64,000 nt of DNA from Achromobacter xylosoxidans (GTDB taxonomy: Bacteria; Pseudomonadota; Gammaproteobacteria; Burkholderiales; Burkholderiaceae_B): positions 124,001-188,000 of the forward strand of contig NZ_MTLG01000052.1 of the NCBI RefSeq assembly GCF_002192695.1, given 5' to 3'. The notes below the pieces were generated by a model. The model was given only the letters and a program-made list of their open reading frames with translations. It searched no databases and was not told the origin of the DNA. Every line of letters begins with the position of its first letter. Position 1 is the stretch's first letter. A program made the translations under genes and the position numbers. Below, piece by piece: positions 33,928-42,848 of this stretch.

Positions 33928-34803
33928 ATGAGCAAGACTGACCGCATCCCCGCGCCCGCGAATGGCCGGCGCCGCAAGGCGATGGGCGCCAGCCCCGCCG
34001 ACAATACGGTCGCCCGTGACGATTTGAAAGACAGTTCCGACAGGCAATTCGTCGTGGCCCTGGCGCGCGGCCTGGACATACTCAAGGCATTCCGGTTGCG
34101 CGAGGGTCCGCTTGGCAATCGCGAATTGTCCGAGCGCACCGGCATGCCCGCTGCAACGGTATCGCGGCTGACCTATACCCTATGCCGTCTCGGCTATCTG
34201 GAATTCAATGCGCGCCAGGAAAACTACGAACTGGGTAGCAGCACAGTAGCGCTGGGGCAGGTCGCCTTGGCCCGGCGCAGCATCCGCCAGGTCGCCGCGC
34301 CCCTCATGCAGGAGCTGGCCGACCGCAGCAACGGCAACGTCGGCCTGGGCATCCTGCACAAGCGCATGATGCTCTACATCGAGACCTGCGAAGGCTCGGG
34401 TCTGATCGGCTTGCGCCTGTTCAATGGCTCGCGTATCCCCGTCATCACCAGCGCCATGGGGCGGGCGTATCTGGCCCGCATGGAAGAAGCCGAGCGCGAA
34501 AACCTGCTCGAAGACCTGCGGCCCCAGTTCGGCGCCGATTGGGCTACCGCCCTGGTTGGTCTGCAGAAAGCCATGCGCGATATGGATCGCTACGGATTTT
34601 GTACTTCGCTGGGCGAATGGCAGAGCTATATCCACGGCGTAGGCACGGCCATACGTCTCTCCGATGGCAGCCTGTACGGCTTGAATCTGGGCGGTGCGGC
34701 CTATCTGCTGCCCGAACGCGAACTCGTCGAGGTCTACGGCCCGCAACTCGTGGAAGTCGCCGAGAAAATCCGCAGGGCGATGAGCGTGCCGGACGAGGCG
34801 TGA
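33928..34803 (+). CDS. IclR-family transcriptional regulator
   Basis: The product of 291 residues has a winged HTH (about 40-105, with GNRELSERTGMPAATVSRLTY) and the IclR effector domain. It is the last gene of the SDR operon, 55 bases after the racemase. The palindromes at 28371 and 28470 are the likely operators. Confidence 0.93.
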   Translation: MSKTDRIPAPANGRRRKAMGASPADNTVARDDLKDSSDRQFVVALARGLDILKAFRLREGPLGNRELSERTGMPAATVSRLTYTLCRLGYLEFNARQENYELGSSTVALGQVALARRSIRQVAAPLMQELADRSNGNVGLGILHKRMMLYIETCEGSGLIGLRLFNGSRIPVITSAMGRAYLARMEEAERENLLEDLRPQFGADWATALVGLQKAMRDMDRYGFCTSLGEWQSYIHGVGTAIRLSDGSLYGLNLGGAAYLLPERELVEVYGPQLVEVAEKIRRAMSVPDEA

Positions 34804-34873
34804 CAGGTCGATCGCGGCTTCCCGCCGCAGGCCCGGTGTCGAGGGTCCGCGCAGCGGATTGGCGCGCCTGCCG

Positions 34874-35125
34874 CTATCTGGATCGCAATGCCAGCCAGGC
34901 CAGCCCGCCAAACACCAGAAGAAAAACCCCAGCAAGCAGCACGCCATCCGACCCTGCATCCCCTGCATAAAGATCCTGCGCCGTCACCAGCGGCACCAAG
35001 GGAAAGGTGAGAAACACCACCGAAGTCGGCAAATGGGCGTGGGGGGGATTCAGGCTGACGGACAGCACCGTCATCACCAGGCTGGCTGCCAGATACGCGG
35101 CGATGAGCTTGAGCGCAATTTTCAT
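34874..35125 (-). CDS. Small membrane protein, unknown
   Basis: The product is 83 residues with three predicted hydrophobic segments (about 4-25, 35-50 and 62-80). The ATG is at 35125. No family was recognised. It stands alone, convergent with the iclR gene. Confidence 0.55.
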   Translation of the reverse strand: MKIALKLIAAYLAASLVMTVLSVSLNPPHAHLPTSVVFLTFPLVPLVTAQDLYAGDAGSDGVLLAGVFLLVFGGLAWLALRSR

Positions 35126-35373
35126 GAGGATGGCGCATCCAAGGCAGTGTTCGGGGACGAGGTCGGCCGTTGCAATGTGCTTGCAGCGGCATGATAGGTT
35201 TGCCAGCGTCGGATTGCCGGCTGCGGCAGTCTAGTCTGCAATCCGGGGCGCCGCCAAAGGTCGCCAACTCTCTTGCTCTCTGGCCGGCAACGTTTCGAAG
35301 CAATTGCCAGGGGAACCCTGATTTGAAGAGCCTGCTATAAAAGCGCCTATAGCTTTTTCTGCAGGACCAGGAA

Positions 35374-35643
35374 ATGTCCATTCAAACGTTGAGCCGCTGT
35401 GGTGTGGCGATTTTTGCGGCTACGCTGATCGCCGGCTGTTCCTCCAGCGGTTCCAAGACCCCCGACCAGGCTGCGGCCAAGTCTTATTCCTCCACCGCCC
35501 GCAGCGGCGGCGAGTGCGCAAGCCGCGGCAAGTGCATCTACAAGGGTGCATACGAATCAGGGGAACGGAACTACGCCGAAGCGGAAGCGAAGCGCCTGAA
35601 CATGGCCGAACTGGAGCGCCTGCGCCGCGCTTTCGGCAATTGA
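35374..35643 (+). CDS. Small lipoprotein
   Basis: The product of 89 residues has a signal with lipobox LIAGC (Cys22), a Ser-rich linker, a pair of Cys residues in GECASRGKC and a helical Glu/Arg-rich C-terminus. A TATAAA -10-like element lies at 35336-35341 and AGGA precedes the ATG. The function is unknown. Confidence 0.75.
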   Translation: MSIQTLSRCGVAIFAATLIAGCSSSGSKTPDQAAAKSYSSTARSGGECASRGKCIYKGAYESGERNYAEAEAKRLNMAELERLRRAFGN

Positions 35644-35684
35644 CCCAGGCAGGGAACCGGCGCGCGCCCACGCCCGAAGAAATC

Positions 35685-36251
35685 ATGCGGCACTACGAAG
35701 CGGACCCGGACGTGGATCCCTGGGTTCGCGGCAAGCCTGCGCCAGAGATGGTTGCTGTCGTACCCTATGACCCCGATTGGCCGGTCCGCTATGGCCGGCT
35801 GAAGGCGCAGGTGCTCGAGGCGTTGGGACCGGCCGCGCTAGCGGTCGAGCATATGGGGTCGACGGCGGTGCCCGGGCTGCCCGCCAAGCCGGTGATAGAC
35901 ATCGACCTGACGGTCGCCGACCCCGTGCGGGAAGACGCTTATGTTCCCGCGCTGGAAGCCGCCGGTTACCTGCTGATCTTGCGGGAACCGTCGTGGCACC
36001 AGCACCGCCTTTTGCAGCTGGCCGCTCCGCGCGTGAACCTGCATGTGTTCGGCCCGGACTGTCCCGAGAACGTCCGGCACAGGATGTTCCGCGACTGGCT
36101 GCGCCAGCATGACGCCGACCGAGATCTGTATGCCCGGGCCAAGCGCCAGGCGGCAGTCGGCGCGATGCAGGTCATGGAATACAACAAGCGCAAGGAAGCG
36201 GTCCTGCGCCAGATCTACGAGCGCATGTTCCGCGCCGCCGGCTTCATCTGA
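35685..36251 (+). CDS. GrpB/UPF0157 family protein
   Basis: The product of 188 residues has the UPF0157 core: VPYDPDWP, HMGSTAVPGLPAKPVIDIDL and WHQHRLLQLA, a nucleotidyltransferase-like fold with the GST and D-x-D motifs. The ATG at 35685 is chosen; a TTG at 35640 overlapping the lipoprotein stop is an alternative start. The substrate is unknown. Confidence 0.88.
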   Translation: MRHYEADPDVDPWVRGKPAPEMVAVVPYDPDWPVRYGRLKAQVLEALGPAALAVEHMGSTAVPGLPAKPVIDIDLTVADPVREDAYVPALEAAGYLLILREPSWHQHRLLQLAAPRVNLHVFGPDCPENVRHRMFRDWLRQHDADRDLYARAKRQAAVGAMQVMEYNKRKEAVLRQIYERMFRAAGFI

Positions 36252-36282
36252 GGCGCGCCGGCGCGGATCGTCCCTGGCCGCT

Positions 36283-37491
36283 TCAGTAGTGGCTCTTCAG
36301 CGGCACGGCCGGGTCGGCCAGCACGTCGCGGGGCGGGTTCAGGCCCAGTTCCAGCAGTTTGCGCGCGGCCAGGTGGTCCATCGGGGCGTTGATCGACTCG
36401 ACGCAGACCAGATGGCCGTCGGCGAAGTGCAGGATCGAGAAGCTGCCGGGCTTGGCGCCCGGGCGCAGGACGCGCTCGGTATCGGGCGGCGCCAGGCCGG
36501 CGATCTGCAGACGCAAGGCGCCTTGGTCGGACCAGAACCAGGGCAGGGCGTGATACGGCGTTTTCGTGCCGAGCAGCACGCCGGCCAGGGTGCGGGCCTG
36601 GTCGTTGGCGTTCTGCACCGATTCCAGGCGCAGGGTCTTGCCCCAGCGCGCATACGGGAAGGAGGTGCAGTCGCCGATGGCGTAGATGCCCGGCGCCGAG
36701 GTCTGCATGAGCCCGTCCACCACGATGCCGTTCAGGCAGTCCAGGCCCGCGGCCTGCGCCAACGTGATCTCGGGCACGGCGCCGATGCCGGCGACCAGCA
36801 GGTCCACCGGATGCTCCGCGTCGTTGACCACGACGCTGCGCACGCGGCCGTTCTCAGTCCGGATGTGTTGCAGGTCGGAGGACAGGCGCAAGTCGACGCC
36901 GGATTCGTGCAGCACGCGGGCGACGTGTTCCGAAGCCTCGGGCGACACCGAGCGCGCCAGCAGGCGCGGCGCGGATTCGAAGACGGTGACCGGCCGGCCC
37001 AGGGCGCCCGCCGTGGCGGCGATCTCCAGGCCGATGAAGCCGCCGCCCACGACCGTGACGGAAGGCGCGTCGGCGATCGCGGCGCGTAAACGCGCGGCGT
37101 CGCCGGCGTTGCGCAGGTAGATCAGGTTCTGCAGCTCGTCGGGGACGTCGGGCAGGCGCCGCGCGCGCGTGCCGGTGGCCAGCACCAGCGCGTCATAGTC
37201 CAGCTGCTTGCCCGAAGCCAGCGTCAAGCGGCGCGCGTCGCGGTCTATGCCGGTCGCGGGATCGGCCAGCAGGACCTGCACGCCGGCGTCGGCGTAGACC
37301 GCCTCGGGGCGCAGCAGCTGGATCGGGGCTTCCGGATCCTTGATGTAGGTCTTGGAGAGCGGCGGGCGGTGGTAGGGCAGCGAGGCCTCTTCGCACACCA
37401 GCGTCAGGCTGCCGGGAAAGCCGCCTTCTATCAGGCTGGCGCACAATTGCGCCGCCGCGTGGCCGCCGCCGACGATTACCACCTTCTGCAT
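36283..37491 (-). CDS. FAD-dependent NAD(P)H:ferredoxin/rubredoxin reductase
   Basis: The product of 402 residues has an FAD-binding VVIVGGGHAAAQ at the N-terminus, a second Rossmann motif VTVVGGGFIGLE, and the GIYAIGDCT FAD-contact motif. It matches the ferredoxin reductase components of oxygenase systems. No oxygenase or ferredoxin gene lies next to it, so its partner is unknown. Confidence 0.9.
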   Translation of the reverse strand: MQKVVIVGGGHAAAQLCASLIEGGFPGSLTLVCEEASLPYHRPPLSKTYIKDPEAPIQLLRPEAVYADAGVQVLLADPATGIDRDARRLTLASGKQLDYDALVLATGTRARRLPDVPDELQNLIYLRNAGDAARLRAAIADAPSVTVVGGGFIGLEIAATAGALGRPVTVFESAPRLLARSVSPEASEHVARVLHESGVDLRLSSDLQHIRTENGRVRSVVVNDAEHPVDLLVAGIGAVPEITLAQAAGLDCLNGIVVDGLMQTSAPGIYAIGDCTSFPYARWGKTLRLESVQNANDQARTLAGVLLGTKTPYHALPWFWSDQGALRLQIAGLAPPDTERVLRPGAKPGSFSILHFADGHLVCVESINAPMDHLAARKLLELGLNPPRDVLADPAVPLKSHY

Positions 37492-37630
37492 GCATGACTC
37501 CTGTTCTGCCTGGCCCGGTTTCGGGCCGAATCGGCAATGCTACCGCAGGTGGCAGCAGGAGGAACTGCATGCAGGACAGGGAGGGCGCTGCGCGCCTGGG
37601 GAGATCAGGCCGCGGCGTTTGGGGACGGGC

Positions 37631-37819
37631 TCAGGCGCCCGGCAGCATGTAGCGGGCGGAGACGGCCAGGATGCGCTGGGCGGATTCGCGCAGCTTGCGG
37701 GCTTCGCGGTGGGCGTTGAGGGAAATCACGGCGTCGTAGCGGCGCGCGCTGAGCGGACCAGCCAGCAGCACCGGGCGGCGGGTAAGAATCGGGGATATCA
37801 AGCGTTGCATGTGGAGCAT
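37631..37819 (-). CDS. Hypothetical small protein, 62 residues
   Basis: The frame encodes a basic protein with ARRYDAVISLNAHREARKLR. It has a GCAGGA-like ribosome site, with two in-frame ATGs (37819 and 37810) as possible starts. It shows no family. It is plausible because it sits in a gap between two genes and not opposite a known one. Confidence 0.4.
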   Translation of the reverse strand: MLHMQRLISPILTRRPVLLAGPLSARRYDAVISLNAHREARKLRESAQRILAVSARYMLPGA

Positions 37820-38037
37820 TCCTGCGGGCGTCAGGCCCAGTCGATGCCAGGTATCGTAAGGCGGCCAGGGGCGGCGGCCAACGAATTACCTTTTATATGA
37901 ATATCCGGCGCGCGCCCGGGATTGGGGGGCTGGCGGATATCCGAACGCCAGTATCGCCGGCGAGTATGACAGCCATATGCCAGCGTTCACGGGGGCTCCT
38001 CCACGTGCCGGGCGTGCTTGGGGCGGGGGGTTGTTAA

Positions 38038-38064
38038 TTTTAATACTACGCGGTAGCATTAAAA
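38038..38064. promoter_or_regulatory. TetR operator 1 (caiB-tetR promoter)
   Basis: A 27-base near-palindrome begins TTTTAATACTACG and ends GTAGCATTAAAA. It is identical at 21 of 27 positions to the element at 39960. It lies 24 bases upstream of the caiB start. Confidence 0.65.
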
Positions 38065-38088
38065 AAAGATGCGGGATCGGAGACAAAT

Positions 38089-39228
38089 ATGGCATTGCCC
38101 TTGAAAGGTCTGCTTGTAATCGCTGTGGAGCAGGCAGCCGCGGCGCCTTACGCCTCGTCGCGGCTGGCCGATGCAGGCGCGCGCGTCATCAAGATCGAAC
38201 GAGAGGCCGGCGATTTCGCGCGCGGCTACGACGGCGCGGTCATGGGCGACAGCACCTATTTCGTCTGGCTCAATCGCGGCAAGGAATCCATCGTTCTCGA
38301 TTTCTCGCAACCTGATGATCTGGCGCTGCTGCGCACGCTGATCCTGCAGGCCGACGTGTTGATTCAGAACCTGGGACCGGGCGCGGCCGAGCGCGCGGGA
38401 TTCGGCTGGAAGGAGATGCGCGCCGCCAATCCTCGACTGGTCACCTGCGACATTACGGGCTACGGCGAGTCGGGTCCCTATGCGGACATGCGGGCCTATG
38501 ACCTGCTGGTGCAGGCCGAATCGGGCATCGCTTCGGTAACCGGCACGCCGGAAGCGCCCGGCCGGGTAGGCATATCCGCCTGCGACATAGGCACAGGCAT
38601 GTATGCGCACGCAGCCATCCTGGAAGCACTGCTGCAGCGCGAGCGGACCGGGCAGGGCAGCGCCCTGCACGTGTCGCTGTTCGACGCGATGGCAGACTGG
38701 ATGACCGTACCCTTGCTGCACTACGACTATGCCGGCACGGTGTGGCCGCGAGTAGGCCTCGGCCATCCGACCATCGCTCCCTACGGTGCGTTTGCCTGCC
38801 AGGGGGGGCAGTCGCTCCTGATCGGCGTGCAGAACGACGGCGAGTGGCGCCGCTTCGCCTGCGACGTGCTGCTGAAGCCCGAATGGGTCGGCGACGAGCG
38901 CTACCGCAGCAATCGCGACCGAGTTGCGCACGCGGAGACTTTGAAAGCTGCCATCGAAGCCGTATTGAGCACGGTGACTCTGGAGGAATTGCGGCGGCGT
39001 CTGACGCTGGCGAAGATTGCCTATGCGTCCGTCAACGGCGTCAAGGAACTGTCGGCGCATCCGCACCTGCGCCGCTCGGAGGTGCGCACCGTGCACGGGG
39101 TGGCGTCCATCGTGGCGCCGCCTGTCCAGGTCCGCGGCGAGCCGCGCCGCCTGGGCGAGGTGCCCGCCATAGGCGCCCACACGCAGGCGATCCGCGACGA
39201 GTTCGCGGGCGCCGGCCGGCGGGCCTGA
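38089..39228 (+). CDS. CaiB/BaiF-family CoA-transferase
   Basis: The product of 379 residues has the class III CoA-transferase N-terminus (QAAAAPYASSRLADAGA), LNRGKESIVLD and the catalytic Asp in ACDIGTGMYAHA. It is the first gene of the TetR-controlled cluster, with an operator in its promoter; the tetR gene follows after 41 bases. Confidence 0.92.
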   Translation: MALPLKGLLVIAVEQAAAAPYASSRLADAGARVIKIEREAGDFARGYDGAVMGDSTYFVWLNRGKESIVLDFSQPDDLALLRTLILQADVLIQNLGPGAAERAGFGWKEMRAANPRLVTCDITGYGESGPYADMRAYDLLVQAESGIASVTGTPEAPGRVGISACDIGTGMYAHAAILEALLQRERTGQGSALHVSLFDAMADWMTVPLLHYDYAGTVWPRVGLGHPTIAPYGAFACQGGQSLLIGVQNDGEWRRFACDVLLKPEWVGDERYRSNRDRVAHAETLKAAIEAVLSTVTLEELRRRLTLAKIAYASVNGVKELSAHPHLRRSEVRTVHGVASIVAPPVQVRGEPRRLGEVPAIGAHTQAIRDEFAGAGRRA

Positions 39229-39269
39229 GGTTAGAATTTCGCGTTTGTTTCCGCCACAGCAAGGACATT

Positions 39270-39911
39270 ATGGGACGGCCTAGCCTGATAGACAGCACGG
39301 AAGGGATCGAGAAGCGGCTCGGCATTCTCGATGCTGCCGCGTCCGTATTCATGAACCTGGGCTTTTCCGCCGCGTCGCTGGACGACATCAGCGTGGCCTA
39401 CGGCGCCACCAAGGGCATCATCTATTACTACTACCGGAACAAGTCGGCGCTGTTCTTCGCCGTGCAGCGGCGCGCGATGGAGCTGACCCGCGAAGCGATC
39501 GAACCGCATGCGCTGTCCGCCGATCGGCCGGCGGTCAAGCTGCGGAAGATGGCGCACGATCACACCGTGCTGATGATGGAGCACCTGGCCTACCTGCGCG
39601 TCGCTGCGCAAGGGCTGGAGCTGCATCTGACGGGGCGCACCACTGCGTCCGAGCGCGCCGAGCTGGAAGACATCCTCAAGTTGCGCGCCGCGAATGAAGC
39701 GCTGTATGTCGGAGTGATCGAGGAAGGGGTGCGGAGCGGCGATTTTCGCCCCATGGATGCGAAGCTTCTGGTCAAGCCGTTGCTTGGGGCCCTGAACTGG
39801 ACCTCGCGTTGGTATCACCCGCGCAAGAGCGAAACCGCAAAGGACCGCGAGCGCGTGGCCAGCGAGTTGGCGGGTTTCGCGGTCAGCGCATTATTGCCCC
39901 ATCCGCAGTAA
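39270..39911 (+). CDS. TetR-family transcriptional regulator
   Basis: The product of 213 residues has a TetR HTH near 15-65 (FSAASLDDISVAYGATKGII, YYYYRNKSALF). It lies between the two operators at 38038 and 39960, which suggests autoregulation and control of the downstream genes by an acyl-CoA-type ligand. The ATG at 39270 directly precedes the domain. Confidence 0.93.
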   Translation: MGRPSLIDSTEGIEKRLGILDAAASVFMNLGFSAASLDDISVAYGATKGIIYYYYRNKSALFFAVQRRAMELTREAIEPHALSADRPAVKLRKMAHDHTVLMMEHLAYLRVAAQGLELHLTGRTTASERAELEDILKLRAANEALYVGVIEEGVRSGDFRPMDAKLLVKPLLGALNWTSRWYHPRKSETAKDRERVASELAGFAVSALLPHPQ

Positions 39912-39918
39912 CGACGGG

Positions 39919-39954
39919 CCGCGCGAACGGAACCGTTCCGCGCGGTTTTTTTTT
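39919..39954 (+). terminator. Terminator after tetR
   Basis: CCGCGCGAACGG pairs with CCGTTCCGCGCGG (one bulge) around AA and is followed by nine T residues. It separates caiB-tetR from the next operon. Confidence 0.85.
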
Positions 39955-39959
39955 AATCA

Positions 39960-39986
39960 TTTTAATACTGCTTGGTATTATTCAAA
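39960..39986. promoter_or_regulatory. TetR operator 2 (crotonase operon promoter)
   Basis: A 27-base element begins TTTTAATACTGC and continues GGTATTATTCAAA. It contains AATAC-N6-GTATT and matches operator 1 at 21 of 27 positions. It lies 20 bases upstream of the crotonase ATG. Confidence 0.65.
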
Positions 39987-40006
39987 TAACAGGACGACAG
40001 CGACTC

Positions 40007-40777
40007 ATGGCTCCGAAAATCCTGGTGGAACGCGCAGGCTTTGTGACCACGGTCATCATCAATCGACCCGAGGTGCGCAATGCGCTGGATCGCGAGGCAG
40101 CCTCCGAACTTGCGCGAGCGCTACGCGAGTTCGATGCCGACGAACAGGCCCGGGTAGCCGTGCTGTGCGGCGCCGGGGGCGCCTTCTGTTCGGGCGCCGA
40201 TCTGAAGGAACTGGCCGGGGGCACCGATTACGAGCCCTGGGCAGGCAGCCCGGATGGCCCGCTCCATGCACCGTTGTCCAAGCCTGTCATCGCGGCAGTG
40301 GCCGGGCATGCTTGCGCAGGAGGGTTGGGCGTGGCGCTGTGGTGCGACCTGCGCATCGCGGAGGAAAGCGCCTCGTTCGCCGTGCTGTCGCGCCGCTGGG
40401 GCGTGCCGATGAGCGACGGCACAACCGTGCGACTGCCGCGTCTGATAGGCATGAGCCGCGCCCTGGACATGCTGCTGACCGCCCGTATCGTCCCCGCCCC
40501 GGAAGCCGAGCGCTTCGGCCTGATCAACCGTGTGGTGCCGGACGGGCGCGCGCGCGCCGAGGCTGAGGCGCTGGCCCATCAAATCGCGCAGTTCCCACAG
40601 ATAGCAATGCGCTCGGACAGACAGTCGGCCTATGCCCAGGCAGCCATGTCCGAGCGCGATGCGGTGGCTGCGGAAATGGCGTTTGCCGCCGCTGCACGTC
40701 AGCTGGAGGCGCGCGCCGGTGCGCAACGTTTCGAACAGGGCGAGGGGCGCCATGGCGCATTGCCCGAAACCGATTAG
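40007..40777 (+). CDS. Crotonase-superfamily protein lacking standard hydratase glutamates
   Basis: The product of 256 residues has the crotonase fold: CSGADLKELAGG forms the CoA pocket, and AGGLGVALWCDLRIA is the oxyanion-hole region. At the two positions of the catalytic glutamates of enoyl-CoA hydratase it has Gly108 and Ser128 (in FAVLSRRWGVP, by manual alignment). It may therefore be an isomerase, decarboxylase or hydrolase rather than a hydratase. ATG 40007 starts the fold. It is followed ten bases later by an MDR reductase. Confidence 0.88.
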   Translation: MAPKILVERAGFVTTVIINRPEVRNALDREAASELARALREFDADEQARVAVLCGAGGAFCSGADLKELAGGTDYEPWAGSPDGPLHAPLSKPVIAAVAGHACAGGLGVALWCDLRIAEESASFAVLSRRWGVPMSDGTTVRLPRLIGMSRALDMLLTARIVPAPEAERFGLINRVVPDGRARAEAEALAHQIAQFPQIAMRSDRQSAYAQAAMSERDAVAAEMAFAAAARQLEARAGAQRFEQGEGRHGALPETD

Positions 40778-40786
40778 GAGAGAGAC

Positions 40787-41797
40787 ATGCGAGCCGTCAT
40801 CTGCCGGGCGTTGGACGACCCCGGCCAAGTCAGCGTCGAGACCTGCGCTGCGCCGCCCTTGCAGGCGAACACCGTGCGTATCGAAGTGCATTCCTGCGGC
40901 GTGAGTTTCGCCAACCTGCTGGTATTGCAGGGCAAGCACCAGAACCGGCCGCCGCTACCTTTGACCCCCGGCACCGAGGTCGCGGGCATCGTACGGGAGT
41001 GTGCCCCGGGCGTGACGCTGTTCCGTCCGGGAGACCGGGTGGTGGCCGGGGTGCAGTCGGGCGGCTTTGCAAGCGAAGTAGTGGCGCCGGTCGACACGAC
41101 CTTCGCTTTGCCTGACGGTGTGGATTTCGACAGCGCCGTGCAGTTTCCCACCATCTACGCCACGGCCTACGGCGCGCTGCGTTGGCGCGCGCATCTGCAG
41201 CCCGGCGAGACCGTGCTGGTGCACGGAGCGAGCGGCGGCAGCGGGCTGGCGGCCATCGAGATCGCCAAGCGTCTGGGAGCGCGCGTGATCGCATGCGCCA
41301 GCGCCCAGGCCAAGCTCGATGCGGCGCGGGCGCATGGCGCCGACGAGGGACTGAACTACCGGGAAGGAGGCTTCCGCGATGCGGTGCTGTCGCTGACCGG
41401 CGGGCGCGGCGCTGACGTGATCTTTGATCCTGTGGGTGGCAAGGCCTTCGAGGAATCCTTGCGCTGCGTCGCACCGGAAGGGCGGCTGATTCCCATGGGC
41501 TTCGCCAGCGGCGATATTCCGCAGATCCCCGCCAACATCCTGCTGGTCAAGAACGCCACCGCGATAGGCATCTATTGGGGCTACTACATGGGCTGGGGCA
41601 GAGTGCCCGTCTCGCCCGAGCGCAGGGCGGCGGTGCGCGCAGCCTTCGCCACGATGTTCGATTGGGTCGTTGAAGGGGCGCTGAATCCCTACACCCAGCA
41701 AACCTACCCGCTGGAGGCATACGAGGCCGCGCTGGCCGCGCTGGCCTCTCGCGAGGTCATCGGACGGGTCGCCTTGCGTCCGCAGTCATCTACCTGA
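40787..41797 (+). CDS. MDR-family quinone oxidoreductase / enoyl-CoA reductase-like
   Basis: The product of 336 residues is a zinc-free medium-chain reductase with GTEVAG, VLVHGASGGSGLAAIE (NADPH-binding) and GADVIFDPVGG. In this operon, reduction of an acrylyl-type enoyl-CoA is as likely as quinone reduction. GAGAGAC precedes the ATG. Confidence 0.88.
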   Translation: MRAVICRALDDPGQVSVETCAAPPLQANTVRIEVHSCGVSFANLLVLQGKHQNRPPLPLTPGTEVAGIVRECAPGVTLFRPGDRVVAGVQSGGFASEVVAPVDTTFALPDGVDFDSAVQFPTIYATAYGALRWRAHLQPGETVLVHGASGGSGLAAIEIAKRLGARVIACASAQAKLDAARAHGADEGLNYREGGFRDAVLSLTGGRGADVIFDPVGGKAFEESLRCVAPEGRLIPMGFASGDIPQIPANILLVKNATAIGIYWGYYMGWGRVPVSPERRAAVRAAFATMFDWVVEGALNPYTQQTYPLEAYEAALAALASREVIGRVALRPQSST

Positions 41798-41861
41798 CCG
41801 CGGACGCGGACGCCCACAGTTTCAAAGAACGACAACAAAGCACATCAAAGGAGCTGGAGAC

Positions 41862-42818
41862 ATGAAGCGATTGATCACCTTGCTGGTCGGTGCCGCGCTG
41901 GCGCTGGGCGCACAGCTTAGTCACGCATTTCCGGACAAGCCGATCCGGCTGATCGTCCCGTATCCCCCAGGCACGGGCACCGACACGCTGGCGCGCTACA
42001 CCGCGCGCCAGTTGGAGGCCAAGCTGGGCCAGCCCGTGATCGCCGAAAATCGCCCTGGCGCGAGCGGCATCATCGCCACCCAGGCCGTCGTGTCGGCGGC
42101 GCCCGATGGCTACACGCTGCTGCTGGCGGCCAACGCGCCTGTCGCGACCAATGTTGCGGCGTTCGCCAAGCTGCCTTACGACCCCTTGGTCGACCTGGCG
42201 CCGGTGGCGGTGTTGGCGCAGGCGCCCATGGGCTTTTATGTTTACCAGGATTCGCCCTACAAGACAGTTGCGGACCTGGTGGATGCTGCCAGGAAAGACC
42301 CGAAGAAGCTGAACTACGGGGCGGGCAGCGCTACCTACCAGATCGCCACCGAGTGGTTCCTGTCGCTGGCGCAGGCCAGCGCCAATGGCATTTCCTACAA
42401 GGGCGCGGGCCCGGCTCTGAATGATCTGGCAGGCAAGCAGGTCGACTTCGTGATCGCCGAGTACAGCGGGGCGCAGGCGCTGGTGCAAGCGGGCAAGCTG
42501 CGCTTGCTGGCGGTTACGACAGACAAGCGGCTGGCCAGCGCGCCGGACGTGCCGACCTTGCAGGAGCTGGGATACAAGGACTTCTTCAAGGTGGCGTGGT
42601 GGGCCATGTTCGCGCCGGCGAAGACGCCCGCGCCGGTTGTGAAGACCTTGCAGGACGCCTTGCTGGAAATCTACGCTGACCCCAAAACGCAGGCCTTCCT
42701 GGCGCAGAGCAATTTCATCTCCTTCATCGGCGACGCGGCCGCGCTGGCCAAGTTCCAGAAGAAAGAGATCGAGCTTGAGATCGCCACGGCCCAGAGCGCC
42801 AACATACCCAGGCAATAG
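41862..42818 (+). CDS. Bug-family periplasmic receptor
   Basis: The product of 318 residues has a signal peptide (1 to about 23) and Bug motifs VPYPPGTGTDTLAR, IAENRPGASG and ISYKGAGPALNDLAGKQ. It is probably the uptake receptor for the acid processed by the TetR-controlled enzymes. GGAG precedes the ATG. Confidence 0.93.
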   Translation: MKRLITLLVGAALALGAQLSHAFPDKPIRLIVPYPPGTGTDTLARYTARQLEAKLGQPVIAENRPGASGIIATQAVVSAAPDGYTLLLAANAPVATNVAAFAKLPYDPLVDLAPVAVLAQAPMGFYVYQDSPYKTVADLVDAARKDPKKLNYGAGSATYQIATEWFLSLAQASANGISYKGAGPALNDLAGKQVDFVIAEYSGAQALVQAGKLRLLAVTTDKRLASAPDVPTLQELGYKDFFKVAWWAMFAPAKTPAPVVKTLQDALLEIYADPKTQAFLAQSNFISFIGDAAALAKFQKKEIELEIATAQSANIPRQ

Positions 42819-42848
42819 CGCGCGGCCCACACGACAGGACGTTTCTCC

